The notes under the pieces are model-generated. The model ran no database searches. It worked only from the letters and a program-made list of their open reading frames with translations, and was not told the DNA's origin. The translations under genes and the position numbers were made by a program. A DNA stretch of 9,954 nucleotides from JAYZAP01 sp964645285 (GTDB lineage: Bacteria > Pseudomonadota > Alphaproteobacteria > JAAXGF01): assembly GCA_964645285.1 (NCBI GenBank), contig CAZYDR010000127.1:1-9954 (forward strand), in the 5' to 3' direction. How positions within the stretch are numbered: the first letter of the stretch is position 1; every line of letters begins with the position of its first letter. This document shows positions 1 through 7,661 of the stretch, piece by piece.

Positions 1-447
1 CGCAGCTATCAGGCAACCCTCGATTTCGGCTATCTGCCGCAGGAGAAGGTGGTGCTCGACAGCTTCTCGACCTATTCCCGCTACGCCGGCCCGCGCGAGG
101 CGGTGTTCACGGCGCTGTGCCGCAAGAACATGGGCTGCAGCCATTTCATTATTGGCCGCGATCACACCGGCGTCGGCGATTTCTATCCGGCCGAGGCCAA
201 TCGGGCGCTGTTCGACAGTCTCGGCGATATCGGCATTAAGCCGGTGTTCTTCGACGCAGTCGGGTTCGACCCCGAGGCCGGCGCCTATTCCTGCGCCAAG
301 TCCGCTAGTACGCAAAACATCAGCGGTACCCAGGTGCGCCAGGCGCTACAGACCGGATCGCCATTGCCCGACTGGTTCATGCGCGACGTGGTCCAGGACG
401 TGCTGCGCTCCGAAATCGACGCCGGTGGAGATGTCTTCGTCCCCTGA
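1..447 (+). CDS. sat: ATP sulfurylase (sulfate adenylyltransferase, Sat type), C-terminal part, 5' end outside window
   Basis: Open in frame from base 1; 148 residues are visible, roughly the last third of a Sat protein. Sat makes adenosine 5'-phosphosulfate (APS) and pyrophosphate from ATP and sulfate in the cytoplasm. Visible hallmarks are RYAGPREAVFTAL (about residues 24-36), GRDHTGVGDFY (about 52-62), which corresponds to the family's GRDHAGVG nucleotide-binding motif, and ISGTQVRQAL near the C terminus with PDWFMR after it. These are diagnostic of the monomeric Sat family, not CysD/CysN. Between them the sequence is shorter and less regular than I expect: the usual Cys-rich KTCPH-like stretch before ISGT is replaced by CAKSASTQN. 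The stop overlaps the next gene by 17 bases, so the two are probably translationally coupled. The family call is secure; whether sulfate is the substrate is slightly less so because of the divergent stretch. Confidence 0.88.
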   Translation, partial: RSYQATLDFGYLPQEKVVLDSFSTYSRYAGPREAVFTALCRKNMGCSHFIIGRDHTGVGDFYPAEANRALFDSLGDIGIKPVFFDAVGFDPEAGAYSCAKSASTQNISGTQVRQALQTGSPLPDWFMRDVVQDVLRSEIDAGGDVFVP

Positions 448-997
448 CCTCGCACCGACTTTCTGGTTCACGGGATTGTCGGGAGCGGGAAAATCCACGG
501 TCGCGACCCTGGCCCGGGACCGGCTGGCGACCATGTCGCTCCACGCCACCATTATCGACGGCGACGACGTGCGCGACCGGCGTGAGCAGCCTTTGGGGGT
601 CTCTCGCCCCGACATTCTCACCAACAACGCCGAAATCGGCGAGGCCTGCCATGTCGCGCGGCGCGAGGCTGAGGTCGTTTTTGTGCCCATCATCTCGCCC
701 TACGCAGCGGGTCGTGAACGGGCTCGCGCCGTACTGGGCGATGGTTTCTTCGAAGTCTATTTCAGTGCCGATCTGGCGGCGGTGGTGGAGCGCGACGTCA
801 AAGGCTTGTACGCCAAGGCCGCCAACGGCGAGATCACCGATATGATTGGCTTCTCGCCTACAGCGCCTTTCGAAGCGCCGGCCGATCCTGATGTGCTTCT
901 CCATACAGCCACCGAGGACCCTGAACAGTCGGCCGAAACCCTCGTCCGCTTCGTCCTCTCGCAGTTGTCGCTTCAGTTGGCGAGATCATCGCCATAG
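431..997 (+). CDS. cysC: APS-kinase-like P-loop kinase (CysC family), divergent
   Basis: 188 residues, close to the usual length of a single-domain adenylylsulfate kinase, which phosphorylates APS to PAPS with ATP. FTGLSGAGKST at 13-23 is the P-loop, with Lys21. IDGDDVR at 42-48 matches the family's DGDNVR, ISPY follows at about 86-89, and a VKGLYAKA stretch corresponds to the usual DPKGLYKKA. The normally strict GFSxxDRxENIRR segment reads GVSRPDILTNNAEIGE here, so the Arg expected to contact APS appears as Ile62 while the Asn is kept. The ATG at 431 was chosen because it precedes the P-loop by a normal distance; an in-frame GTG at 425 is possible, and the purine-rich GGTGGAG sits very close to the ATG. 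It overlaps sat by 17 bases and may descend from, or parallel, fused Sat-APS kinase proteins. The 3' end overlaps the opposing gene. Confidence 0.8.
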   Translation: MSSSPDLAPTFWFTGLSGAGKSTVATLARDRLATMSLHATIIDGDDVRDRREQPLGVSRPDILTNNAEIGEACHVARREAEVVFVPIISPYAAGRERARAVLGDGFFEVYFSADLAAVVERDVKGLYAKAANGEITDMIGFSPTAPFEAPADPDVLLHTATEDPEQSAETLVRFVLSQLSLQLARSSP

Positions 998-1985
998 GCG
1001 AAGACCGCCGGGGTGCCGCCACTGTGGAGAAAAAGCATGGTGCGTCCCGACTTGCTGTCGCGGATGCGCTGGATGAAACCAGCCATGGCCTTGCCCGTAT
1101 AGACCGGATCGAGGATCAGCGCCTCCCGCTGGGCGGCCATGGCGATGGCGTCCTTGGTCGGGCCGTTCAATTGCCCGTAGCCGGGGGCTAGGAAATCGTC
1201 GATCAGGTGGATGTCGCTGTAATCGACCACCGGCTCGACCCCGAGCATTGAGGCGATCTCGCGGCACCGGGCCGAGATGCGCTCGAACTGCGGCGCGGCG
1301 CACGCAGACCCCGGTCACCGGCACCGTGCAGCCCAACGCCCGGAGGCCGAACAACAGGCCGCCGTGGGTATGGCCACTGCCCGAGGCGACGACGATTTCG
1401 TCCAACGCCAGGTCGCTTTCCGCCATCTGGGCAACCAGCTCGCGGGCGGCGCCGACATAGCCCAGCGCCCCTAGGGGGGCGTGTCCCGGCGTCAGGTGGA
1501 TGACGTAGGGGCGGCTTGAGGCCGGCGGCAATCTCGCCGATCCGGGCGTCGGCGCCGGTCTCGTCCTCGCCCTCGGGATAGGAATAGAGGGTTGCGCCGA
1601 GCAATTTGTCGATCAGCACGTTGCCCGACTGGTGATAAGTGACATCGTTCCTCGGCACGCGCTCTTCAAGTTGGATATGGCAGTCCATGCCGAGCTTGCG
1701 CGCCGCCGTCACCGCCGCGCGCACGAAGTTTGATTGCACCGCGCCGGTGATCAGGATGGTATCGGTATCGGCCGCCTCGTCCTCGCCCATGTAGAACTCG
1801 AGCTGGCGGATCTTGTTGTCGCCGAACGCCAGACCGGTGCAGTCGTCGCGCTTAACATAGAGACGTATGTCGCCACCGAGCGCCGCCGCCAGGTTCGGCA
1901 TTGCCTCAATCGGCGTCGGCAAGTGGGCGAGGCGCGCACGGGGCAGTTCGTCAAGTTTCCGGAACGCCGCCGCGCCGTCGGACAT
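973..1985 (-). pseudogene. D-cysteine desulfhydrase / ACC deaminase-like PLP enzyme (COG2515), broken by two frameshifts
   Basis: Three reading frames join into one protein of about 336 residues, the normal family length. The first part starts at ATG 1985, which shares one base with the soxA stop (TGATG). It holds FGDNKIRQLEF, with Lys58 as the likely PLP lysine, and AVQSNFVRAAVTAARKLG. After a shift near 1506-1518 the second part reads RPYVIHLTPGHAPLGALGYV, then SGSGHTHGGLLFGLRALG, a PLP-phosphate loop. After another shift near 1289-1304 the third part reads QFERISARC and ends with LHSGGTPAVFAYGDDLAN. Both shifts go in the same direction (+1 or -2) and do not cancel, so a straight translation loses the fold after about residue 160. 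Family members are PLP deaminases or desulfhydrases; the substrate here is unknown. All three parts keep family residues, so the breaks are either recent or sequence errors. Confidence 0.8.
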
Positions 1986-4900
1986 CACAGCTTCATCCGG
2001 CTGTTTTCGGGATCGTAGAAGTGGTTGCTGGCAACCGTCACTTTGTAGGTCTTCCCCTGGTCCCACACGGTAACCGTCTCGTCCATGCGGTTGTGACCGC
2101 CATCGAGCAAGGCAAGGGCGATAGAGCGGCCGAGGGTCGGGCTCATATGGCTGGAGGTGACGTAGCCGGCGGTCGGCACCGGCATAACAGTGGCCGGTCC
2201 GGTGATGATCTGGCCGCCCTCGGGTAACACCACATCGGCATTTTCGGCCAGCAGCCCGACAAACTGGGGGCGACCATCGCGCACGATGTCCTCGCGCTCC
2301 AGCCCCCGCTTGCCGAGGAAGTCGCCCTTCTTCTTACTGATCAACCATTCGAGGCCCAGGTCGCGGGGAGTCACCGTGCCGTCGGTGTCGCGACCGACGA
2401 TGAAGTGGCCTTTTTCGGTGCGGAGCACGTCCTGGGCTTCGACGCCGAAGGAGATGATGCCGTGTTTTTGGCCGGTCAAATACAGAGCCTGCCACAAGGT
2501 GTCGCCATAGCTTGCCGGGACGTTGACCTCGAACGACAGCTCGCCGGTAAAACTGATTGAATAGACCCGCGCCGGAATGCCCGCCACCGTGCCCTCGCGG
2601 ATGGCCATGAAGGGAAACGCCTCCGGGCTTAGGTCGATGTCTTGGCAGACCTCGGTCAGTAGTTGCCGCGATTTTGGCCCTGCCAGGGCGACCGTGACCC
2701 ACTGGGTAGTGACCGACGTCAGATAGACCTCAAGCGCCGGCCAGTCAGTCTGTAGCAGGTCGTCGAGCCAGTGGAAGACGCCGGCCGCGCCGCCGGTGGT
2801 GGTCGACATGACGTAGTGGTGCTCGCCAAGCCGTGCGGTGACGCCGTCGTCGAACACCATGCCGTCTTCGTGGAGCATGACGCCGTAGCGGCAGCGACCG
2901 ACCGCTAGGGTATCCCAGCGGTTGGTGTAGACCCGGTTGAGGAACTCGGCGGCGTCCGGCCCCTGGATATCGATCTTACCCAGGGTCGAAGCATCGAGCA
3001 TGCCGAGGCCGCCCCGCACTGCCCGGCATTCCGTCTGGATGGCCTCGGCCTCGGTGGCGCCGTTGGTTGTATAGTAGCGTGGCCGGCGCCAGATGCCGAA
3101 ATTCTCGAATACCGCGCCATGGCCGTCATGCCAGGGGTCCATAGGTGTGGTCCGCAGGGCGTCGAGGAGCGGTCCCGACGTGCGGGCCGCCAAGGCGCCG
3201 AAGGTCACCGGCGTGTAGGGCGGCCGGAAGGTGGTTGTGCCGGTCTCGTCCATGTCGCGCCCGGTCGCCCGGGCGAGCAGGGCGAGGGCGTTGATGTTGC
3301 CGGTCTTGCCCTGGTCGATGCCCATGCCGGCCGTGGTGTAGCGCTTGAAATGCTCGACCGAGCGGTAGCCTTCGTGCGCCGCCAGCCGGACGTCGACGGC
3401 GGTGACGTCGCCGAACAGATCGACGAAACTCTTGGCCCCTCGGCCCCGTTCCTGTGCCGCCCAAAACGGCTCGATGGGGTCTTCATCGGGCGCCGCCGGG
3501 GTCGCCGGCCCGTCGTCACCGAGACAATCAGCGAGGCTGAGAGAGCCATTGGCGGCGCCGATGGAGCGGCTGGCCTGAACCGCCTCACCGGGTAGGAAAC
3601 AGGCGCGCACCGGGTCATAGGCGACGGCGGCGCCCGACTGGGAGTGGAGATGAACCAGGGGACTCCAGCCGCCGGAGACACAAAGCAAGTCGCAGGCAAT
3701 GCGCCGGGACGGCCCGCCGGTGAGGGGCGCGATTTCGACCTCGGTTAGGGCCTTGCGACCCGAGGTGGTGACAACCGCATGGTCGGCGATCACGTCCAAA
3801 CCGCGGCTGCGGGCGCGGTCGGTAAGGTCGCCGCCAGGCTCAGTGCGAACATCGACGATAGCGGCTATTTCGATACCGCCGTCGGCCAGGTCGAGGGCTG
3901 CTTCGTAGGCGCTGTCGTTGTTGGTGAAGACCACGGCGCGGCTGCCCGGCCGCACGCCGTAGCGGTTGACATAGGTCTGGGCCGCGCCGGCCAGCATGAC
4001 GCCGGGCCGGTCATTGCCGTCGAATACCAGGGGCCGTTCCTGGGCCCCCGTGGCCAGTACGACTTCGCCGGCGCGAATTTGCCACAGGCGTTCTCGCGGA
4101 ACGTAAGCGCCATGGTCGGATACCCGTTCCAGCGCCGCCAGATAGTTATGGGCGTAGTAGCCGAATACCGTGGTGCGCGGCAGCACGGTGACGTCGTCCA
4201 TGGCCGCGAGTTCACTCATGGCGTCCGCTACCCAGTCCAGGGCCGGCGCCCCGGCAATCTCGTTCCGGGTGCCGAGCAGGCCGCCGCCGGCCTCGGGTCC
4301 GTCGTCGGCCAGGATGACCCGCTTGCCAGCGCGGCCCGCCGCCAGAACGGCGCTCAGGCCGGCGGGTCCGGCGCCGACCACCAGCACGTCGCAATGGGCG
4401 TGGCGTTCGTCGTAGCGGTCCGGGTCGGGGCTTTCCGGCGTGGTGCCAACCCCGGCGACATGGCGAATGACCCACTCGTAGGCTGGCCACAGGAAACCCG
4501 GCGACATGAAGGTCTTGTAGTAGAAGCCGGCAGGGAACAGTTTCGACAAGCGATCATTGACGGCGCCCAGGTCGAAACCGAGGGAGGGCCAGCAATTGCT
4601 GCTGCGCGCCACCAGACCATCGTGAAGTTCCGCCGTGGTGGCGGGAACGTTGGGGACCTCGCGCGCCTCTTCGCCGATCTGGACCCAACTGTTGGGATCG
4701 TCGGCGCCGGCGCTCAGGATGCCGCGCGGGCGGTGATACTTGAAGCTGCGCCCTACCAGCCGAACGCCGTTGGTCAGCAGGGCCGAAGCCAGGGTGTCGC
4801 CGGCATGGCCTTCATAGCGCCGCCCGTTGAAGGTAAACTCGAGAGTCTTGCTCCGGTCGATACGGCCGCCGTCGGGCGATCTGAACGGTTGCGGGCTCAA
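1985..4900 (-). CDS. soxA: Sarcosine oxidase, alpha subunit
   Basis: 971 residues, matching the length of heterotetrameric sarcosine oxidase alpha subunits. The N-terminal domain (about 17-105) resembles the SoxA ferredoxin-like fold and has RLVGRSFKYHRPRGI; it lacks a set of cluster cysteines, as is usual in SoxA. A Rossmann motif VVGAGPAGLSA at 174-184 binds dinucleotide (NAD+ in the known enzyme), and a second one-domain stretch, VVLATGAQERPL, sits at 280-291. From about 595 to 960 is a GcvT/aminomethyltransferase-like domain that binds tetrahydrofolate and takes the methyl carbon of sarcosine as 5,10-methylene-THF. The start is TTG at 4900: its codon overlaps the soxB stop as TTGA, a GGAGGC Shine-Dalgarno lies 8 bases upstream, and the resulting N terminus fits the family. 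The complex oxidises sarcosine to glycine with release of H2O2. The gene that usually follows, soxG, is not here. Confidence 0.96.
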   Translation of the reverse strand: MSPQPFRSPDGGRIDRSKTLEFTFNGRRYEGHAGDTLASALLTNGVRLVGRSFKYHRPRGILSAGADDPNSWVQIGEEAREVPNVPATTAELHDGLVARSSNCWPSLGFDLGAVNDRLSKLFPAGFYYKTFMSPGFLWPAYEWVIRHVAGVGTTPESPDPDRYDERHAHCDVLVVGAGPAGLSAVLAAGRAGKRVILADDGPEAGGGLLGTRNEIAGAPALDWVADAMSELAAMDDVTVLPRTTVFGYYAHNYLAALERVSDHGAYVPRERLWQIRAGEVVLATGAQERPLVFDGNDRPGVMLAGAAQTYVNRYGVRPGSRAVVFTNNDSAYEAALDLADGGIEIAAIVDVRTEPGGDLTDRARSRGLDVIADHAVVTTSGRKALTEVEIAPLTGGPSRRIACDLLCVSGGWSPLVHLHSQSGAAVAYDPVRACFLPGEAVQASRSIGAANGSLSLADCLGDDGPATPAAPDEDPIEPFWAAQERGRGAKSFVDLFGDVTAVDVRLAAHEGYRSVEHFKRYTTAGMGIDQGKTGNINALALLARATGRDMDETGTTTFRPPYTPVTFGALAARTSGPLLDALRTTPMDPWHDGHGAVFENFGIWRRPRYYTTNGATEAEAIQTECRAVRGGLGMLDASTLGKIDIQGPDAAEFLNRVYTNRWDTLAVGRCRYGVMLHEDGMVFDDGVTARLGEHHYVMSTTTGGAAGVFHWLDDLLQTDWPALEVYLTSVTTQWVTVALAGPKSRQLLTEVCQDIDLSPEAFPFMAIREGTVAGIPARVYSISFTGELSFEVNVPASYGDTLWQALYLTGQKHGIISFGVEAQDVLRTEKGHFIVGRDTDGTVTPRDLGLEWLISKKKGDFLGKRGLEREDIVRDGRPQFVGLLAENADVVLPEGGQIITGPATVMPVPTAGYVTSSHMSPTLGRSIALALLDGGHNRMDETVTVWDQGKTYKVTVASNHFYDPENSRMKL

Positions 4901-6147
4901 TGGGAAAAGCCTCCGGCCGATAATCCCTCGTCGACCAGCTGCCCGGACTCGAAACGGGACAGAGCGAAGGGCGCGGCAAGGGGATGGGGCTCGTCATGGG
5001 CAATGGTGTGGGCACAGACGAAGCCGGACCCCGGCGTGCCCTTGAAGCCGCCGGTACCCCAGCCGCAATCGATGAACAAGCCGCCCACCGGCAGCTTGCC
5101 GATGATTGGGCAGTCGTCCGAGGTGTAGTCGATGAGCCCGGCCCATTGGCGCATCATCTTGAGCCGGCTGAAGATCGGGTAGAGCTCGACCAGGTTGGCG
5201 ACGGTGTTCTTGATGCGAGTCAGGCTGCCGCTCTGGATATAGGAATTATAGCCGTCGAGGTCGCCACCGGCGACCAGCTCGCCCTTGTCCGACTGGCTGA
5301 CATAACAGAGCACCGCCGCCGACGAGACCACCGTATTGAGGATCGGTTTCATGGGTTCGGAGACGAAAGCCTGCAAGGGACGGGTACTGACCGGCAGGCG
5401 CAGCCCGGCCATGGCCGCCAGCACGCCGGAATGGCCGGCCCCGACCAGGGCGACCTTCTTGGCCCGGATGGTGCCGCGCGTGGTTTCCACCGCCTCGACA
5501 TGGCCGCCGGTGGTGCGGATGGCGGTAACTTCGCAGTTCTGGATGATATGGATGCCGCGCTGGTCGGCGGCCCGGGCGTAGCCCCAGGCTACAGCATCGT
5601 GGCGCGCGATGCCGGCGGTCGACTGGAAGATGCCGCCAAGGATGGGGTGGCGCGCGGTCGGTGAGAAATTAGCGAAGGGCACCAGCTCTCGGATGCGCTC
5701 GATCCCGATCATCTCGGAGGCATGGCCGCTGAGATTGATGCCGTTGTTGCGCCGTTGCATGGAACGCAGGTCGGACCGCGAATGGGCCAGTTTAAGCATG
5801 CCGCGCTGGCTCAACATGATGTTGAAGTTGAGGTCGTGGGACAGCCCCTCGTAGAGCTTGAGCGACAGGCCGAACAGCGCCTGGGCTTCCTGGGTCAGGT
5901 AATCGGCGCGAATAATGGCGGTGTTGCGCCCGGTGTTGCCGCCGCCGATATAACCCTTCTCCAGCACCGCCACGTTGGTGATGCCGTGCTCCTTGGCCAG
6001 GTAGTAGGCCGTGGCGAGGCCGTGGCCGCCACCGCCGACGATGACCACGTCGTAGGACCCCCGAGGCTCGGGACTACGCCATGCCTCGGGCCAGTTCTCA
6101 TGATAGTCGGCAGCCTGGCGGGCGAGATTGAAGATGGAATAACGCAT
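4897..6147 (-). CDS. soxB: Sarcosine oxidase, beta subunit (FAD/FMN flavoprotein)
   Basis: 416 residues, about the usual length of the beta subunit. It opens with RYSIFNLARQAADYHENWPE, a typical SoxB N terminus, then the FAD-binding DxVIVGGGGHGLATAYYLA at about 33-51 and the GGGNTGRNT stretch at 68-76 common to this DAO-family subunit. ARHDAVAWGYARAA at 181-194 contains His183, in the position of the histidine that carries covalent FMN in known heterotetrameric sarcosine oxidases (His175 or so in Corynebacterium numbering). The C terminus has CGWGTGGFKGTPGSG at about 353-367, the second FAD-contact region. FAD accepts electrons from sarcosine and FMN passes them to O2. It lies 10 bases after the upstream M24-fold gene and overlaps soxA by four bases. 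I see no strong Shine-Dalgarno before ATG 6147. Family identity is secure. Confidence 0.96.
   Translation of the reverse strand: MRYSIFNLARQAADYHENWPEAWRSPEPRGSYDVVIVGGGGHGLATAYYLAKEHGITNVAVLEKGYIGGGNTGRNTAIIRADYLTQEAQALFGLSLKLYEGLSHDLNFNIMLSQRGMLKLAHSRSDLRSMQRRNNGINLSGHASEMIGIERIRELVPFANFSPTARHPILGGIFQSTAGIARHDAVAWGYARAADQRGIHIIQNCEVTAIRTTGGHVEAVETTRGTIRAKKVALVGAGHSGVLAAMAGLRLPVSTRPLQAFVSEPMKPILNTVVSSAAVLCYVSQSDKGELVAGGDLDGYNSYIQSGSLTRIKNTVANLVELYPIFSRLKMMRQWAGLIDYTSDDCPIIGKLPVGGLFIDCGWGTGGFKGTPGSGFVCAHTIAHDEPHPLAAPFALSRFESGQLVDEGLSAGGFSH
4909..4914 (-). promoter_or_regulatory. Ribosome binding site deciding the TTG start of soxA
   Basis: GGAGGC on the minus strand, inside the last codons of soxB, 8 bases before TTG at 4900. 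This strong match to the anti-Shine-Dalgarno sequence, plus the four-base TTGA overlap with the soxB stop, supports a non-ATG start and translational coupling of the beta and alpha subunits. Confidence 0.7.
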
Positions 6148-6157
6148 GACTAAACGC

Positions 6158-7312
6158 CTACAGAACCATGAGGTCGCGGGGAAATTCGGTGATGCATTCG
6201 GCGCCGGTCTCGGTCACCAGAATGGTGTCGCCGACCCGGGCGCCGAACTCACCGGGGATGGTGATGCCGCCATCAACCGCAAAGGCCATGCCGGGCTGCA
6301 GTACGGTCTTGTCGCCATGCTTGAGTTGCGGCTTTTCCAGGGCCGAATAACCGATGGCCCGGCCGGTGCGATACGACATTCCGAGATCGTTATCCAGATA
6401 GACCGCTTCGGACGCCCGGTGGACTTCCTCGGCGGTGACGCCGGGACGCATGGCGTCGATGCTGGCGCGCTGGGCGGCGAGGGTGGTCTCGTAGAGTTTG
6501 GCCTGGTCGTCGCGGACGTCGCCGACGAAATATTCCCGGTCGAAGCCGAGCTTGAACTGCTTGAAGTGGGCGATCGGGCAAAAGCACAGATAGATCGGGT
6601 CGAAGCGCTCAAGCTTGCGCACGGTCGGGTGCATGTGAGTCATGGACGTGAAGTGACCGGAATTGAGCACCTGGAGGTTATGGATCATAGGCGACATAAG
6701 TGACGCCGCATCCTCGGAGCCGATAATCTCCGCCGCCATGCGGGTGCCGCCGGCGATGCAGGCTAACGAGACCTCGTACTCGGGCACGCCTTCGCCGATG
6801 GCGTCGCGCCCTGCTTGGCCCATGGCCACCGCCACCCGGCCGGCCTGACGGATCATCTCGATCTCGTGTGGGCTCTTGATCATGCGCATGTCGGACAATA
6901 CGTCGGTGCCGTCGGTGAAGTCGGCTCGGCCCAGGGTCTCGCGCAGGTACTCCGACACCATGGCCGGGATCTGGTAGCGCTCGACCGCGATGGTCAACCC
7001 GTCGCGGCCGGCAATGAGGTCGCCCAGGGGATCGGCCCATTCGCCGCCTTCGCCGTCCTTGTAGGGACGGATGTCGGATACCCAGGTCATGGCCCCGGCC
7101 ATTTCCGATTCCATATAGGCGGTAATCAGGGTGAGGTCGCCGGCCCGGGGCACGGCGAGGATCGAGGGCCGGCCGAACTCGACGCCGAGATCGCCCCAGT
7201 AGTCGGAGACGTAATAAATCGAATCCGGGTCGGTCAGCAGCAACAGGTCAATGCCGTCATCCGCCATGCGGCGTTGAAGTTCCGCGGCGCGGGCTTGCGA
7301 CAGGCTGCCCAT
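6158..7312 (-). CDS. Creatinase/M24-fold hydrolase lacking metal ligands, function unknown
   Basis: 384 residues of creatinase/aminopeptidase P-like (pita-bread) fold: N-terminal creatinase domain to about 130, catalytic-type domain after VLSDMRMIKSPHEIEMIRQA at 138-157. It would often be called Xaa-Pro peptidase, but the five metal ligands of M24 peptidases are not there by my reading. The two Asp sites read as Cys243 and the Asp258 region, the GHG histidine as Arg318 in GRAIGYS, and the Glu pair as Asp347 (FAVDGG) and Gly361 (VGDTIL). His226, in SGHFTSMTH, falls eight residues after SG, exactly where creatinase has its catalytic histidine. This suggests a metal-free amidinohydrolase or amidase, or a non-enzymatic relative. 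It sits between soxD (9-base gap) and soxB (10-base gap), so it is co-transcribed with sarcosine oxidase. It is clearly diverged from the creatinase two genes upstream. Confidence 0.85.
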   Translation of the reverse strand: MGSLSQARAAELQRRMADDGIDLLLLTDPDSIYYVSDYWGDLGVEFGRPSILAVPRAGDLTLITAYMESEMAGAMTWVSDIRPYKDGEGGEWADPLGDLIAGRDGLTIAVERYQIPAMVSEYLRETLGRADFTDGTDVLSDMRMIKSPHEIEMIRQAGRVAVAMGQAGRDAIGEGVPEYEVSLACIAGGTRMAAEIIGSEDAASLMSPMIHNLQVLNSGHFTSMTHMHPTVRKLERFDPIYLCFCPIAHFKQFKLGFDREYFVGDVRDDQAKLYETTLAAQRASIDAMRPGVTAEEVHRASEAVYLDNDLGMSYRTGRAIGYSALEKPQLKHGDKTVLQPGMAFAVDGGITIPGEFGARVGDTILVTETGAECITEFPRDLMVL

Positions 7313-7321
7313 GGTCTTTTC

Positions 7322-7600
7322 CTAATTCCCCGCCGGCGGCTGTTCGCCCGGTCGATACACCACGATGACGGTGTTGGTCGCGGTGTCGCGCTCCACATTG
7401 AACCAACGGCGACAGCCGGCCCCATGATGCCAGCGCTCCCGGTAGGGCCCCTTGGTATTGGCGTGCATGAACAGATAGTCGGCCCACTCGGCATCGCTGG
7501 TCGCCTCGGGCGTTTCGGGCCGCGATACATGGGCTTCGCCGCCGCAGGAAAACTCGGTCTCCTGGCGCGGTCCGCACCACGGACATTCAATCAAGAGCAT
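7322..7600 (-). CDS. soxD: Sarcosine oxidase, delta subunit (zinc-binding)
   Basis: 92 residues, the normal size of this small subunit of heterotetrameric sarcosine oxidase. Cys6 and Cys9 in IECPWCG, His59 and Cys63 in WHHGAGC sit at the positions of the zinc ligands known from the crystal structure of a sarcosine oxidase delta subunit. SDAEWADYLFMHANTKGP and CRRWFNVERDT are also typical. The protein has a structural role, binding the alpha subunit. ATG 7600 was chosen over more distant in-frame starts because the family begins MLLIxCPxCG and because GGGAGAG stands 8 bases upstream. In known operons soxD lies between soxB and soxA; here it lies upstream of both, followed nine bases later by the M24-fold gene. 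Confidence 0.95.
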   Translation of the reverse strand: MLLIECPWCGPRQETEFSCGGEAHVSRPETPEATSDAEWADYLFMHANTKGPYRERWHHGAGCRRWFNVERDTATNTVIVVYRPGEQPPAGN

Positions 7601-7608
7601 GGCGTTTT

Positions 7609-7615
7609 CTCTCCC
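7609..7615 (-). promoter_or_regulatory. Ribosome binding site of soxD
   Basis: GGGAGAG on the minus strand, 8 bases before ATG 7600. It fixes the soxD start and excludes the 31-residue N-terminal extension that the open frame would otherwise allow. Confidence 0.65.
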
Positions 7616-7618
7616 ACC

Positions 7619-7631
7619 GGAACAGCGTTCC
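7619..7631. repeat. Small inverted repeat in the creatinase-soxD gap
   Basis: GGAAC-AGC-GTTCC, a perfect five-base-pair stem with a three-base loop, in the 61-base gap between the creatinase stop (7662) and soxD (7600), the widest gap of the cluster. No T run follows it on the minus strand, so it is not a convincing terminator. It could be an mRNA processing or stabilising hairpin, or chance. Confidence 0.3.
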
Positions 7632-7661
7632 AAGATGGCCGTTAATGGGTCATGTCGGCAA

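Noticed and set aside
152..430. A 93-residue N-terminal extension of the APS-kinase-like gene
   Set aside because: It is the sat coding sequence read in another frame; Arg/Ser/Pro-rich without motifs, and the family begins just before the P-loop.
3779..5128. A 449-codon open frame on the + strand, antisense to soxA and the end of soxB
   Set aside because: It mirrors the soxA frame, shows no domain or family motif, and is the usual product of GC-rich codon bias on the opposite strand.
4984..5664. A 226-codon open frame on the + strand over soxB
   Set aside because: Antisense shadow of a secure flavoprotein gene, no motif of its own.
6815..7645. A 276-codon open frame on the + strand over the M24-fold gene and soxD
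   Set aside because: It is antisense to two genes with clear family motifs; the composition is that of a shadow frame with no recognisable domain.
7601..7661. A separate small gene or terminator in the creatinase-soxD gap
   Set aside because: Only 61 bases with a 5-bp hairpin and no T tract on the minus strand; no open frame with a start and ribosome binding site of its own.
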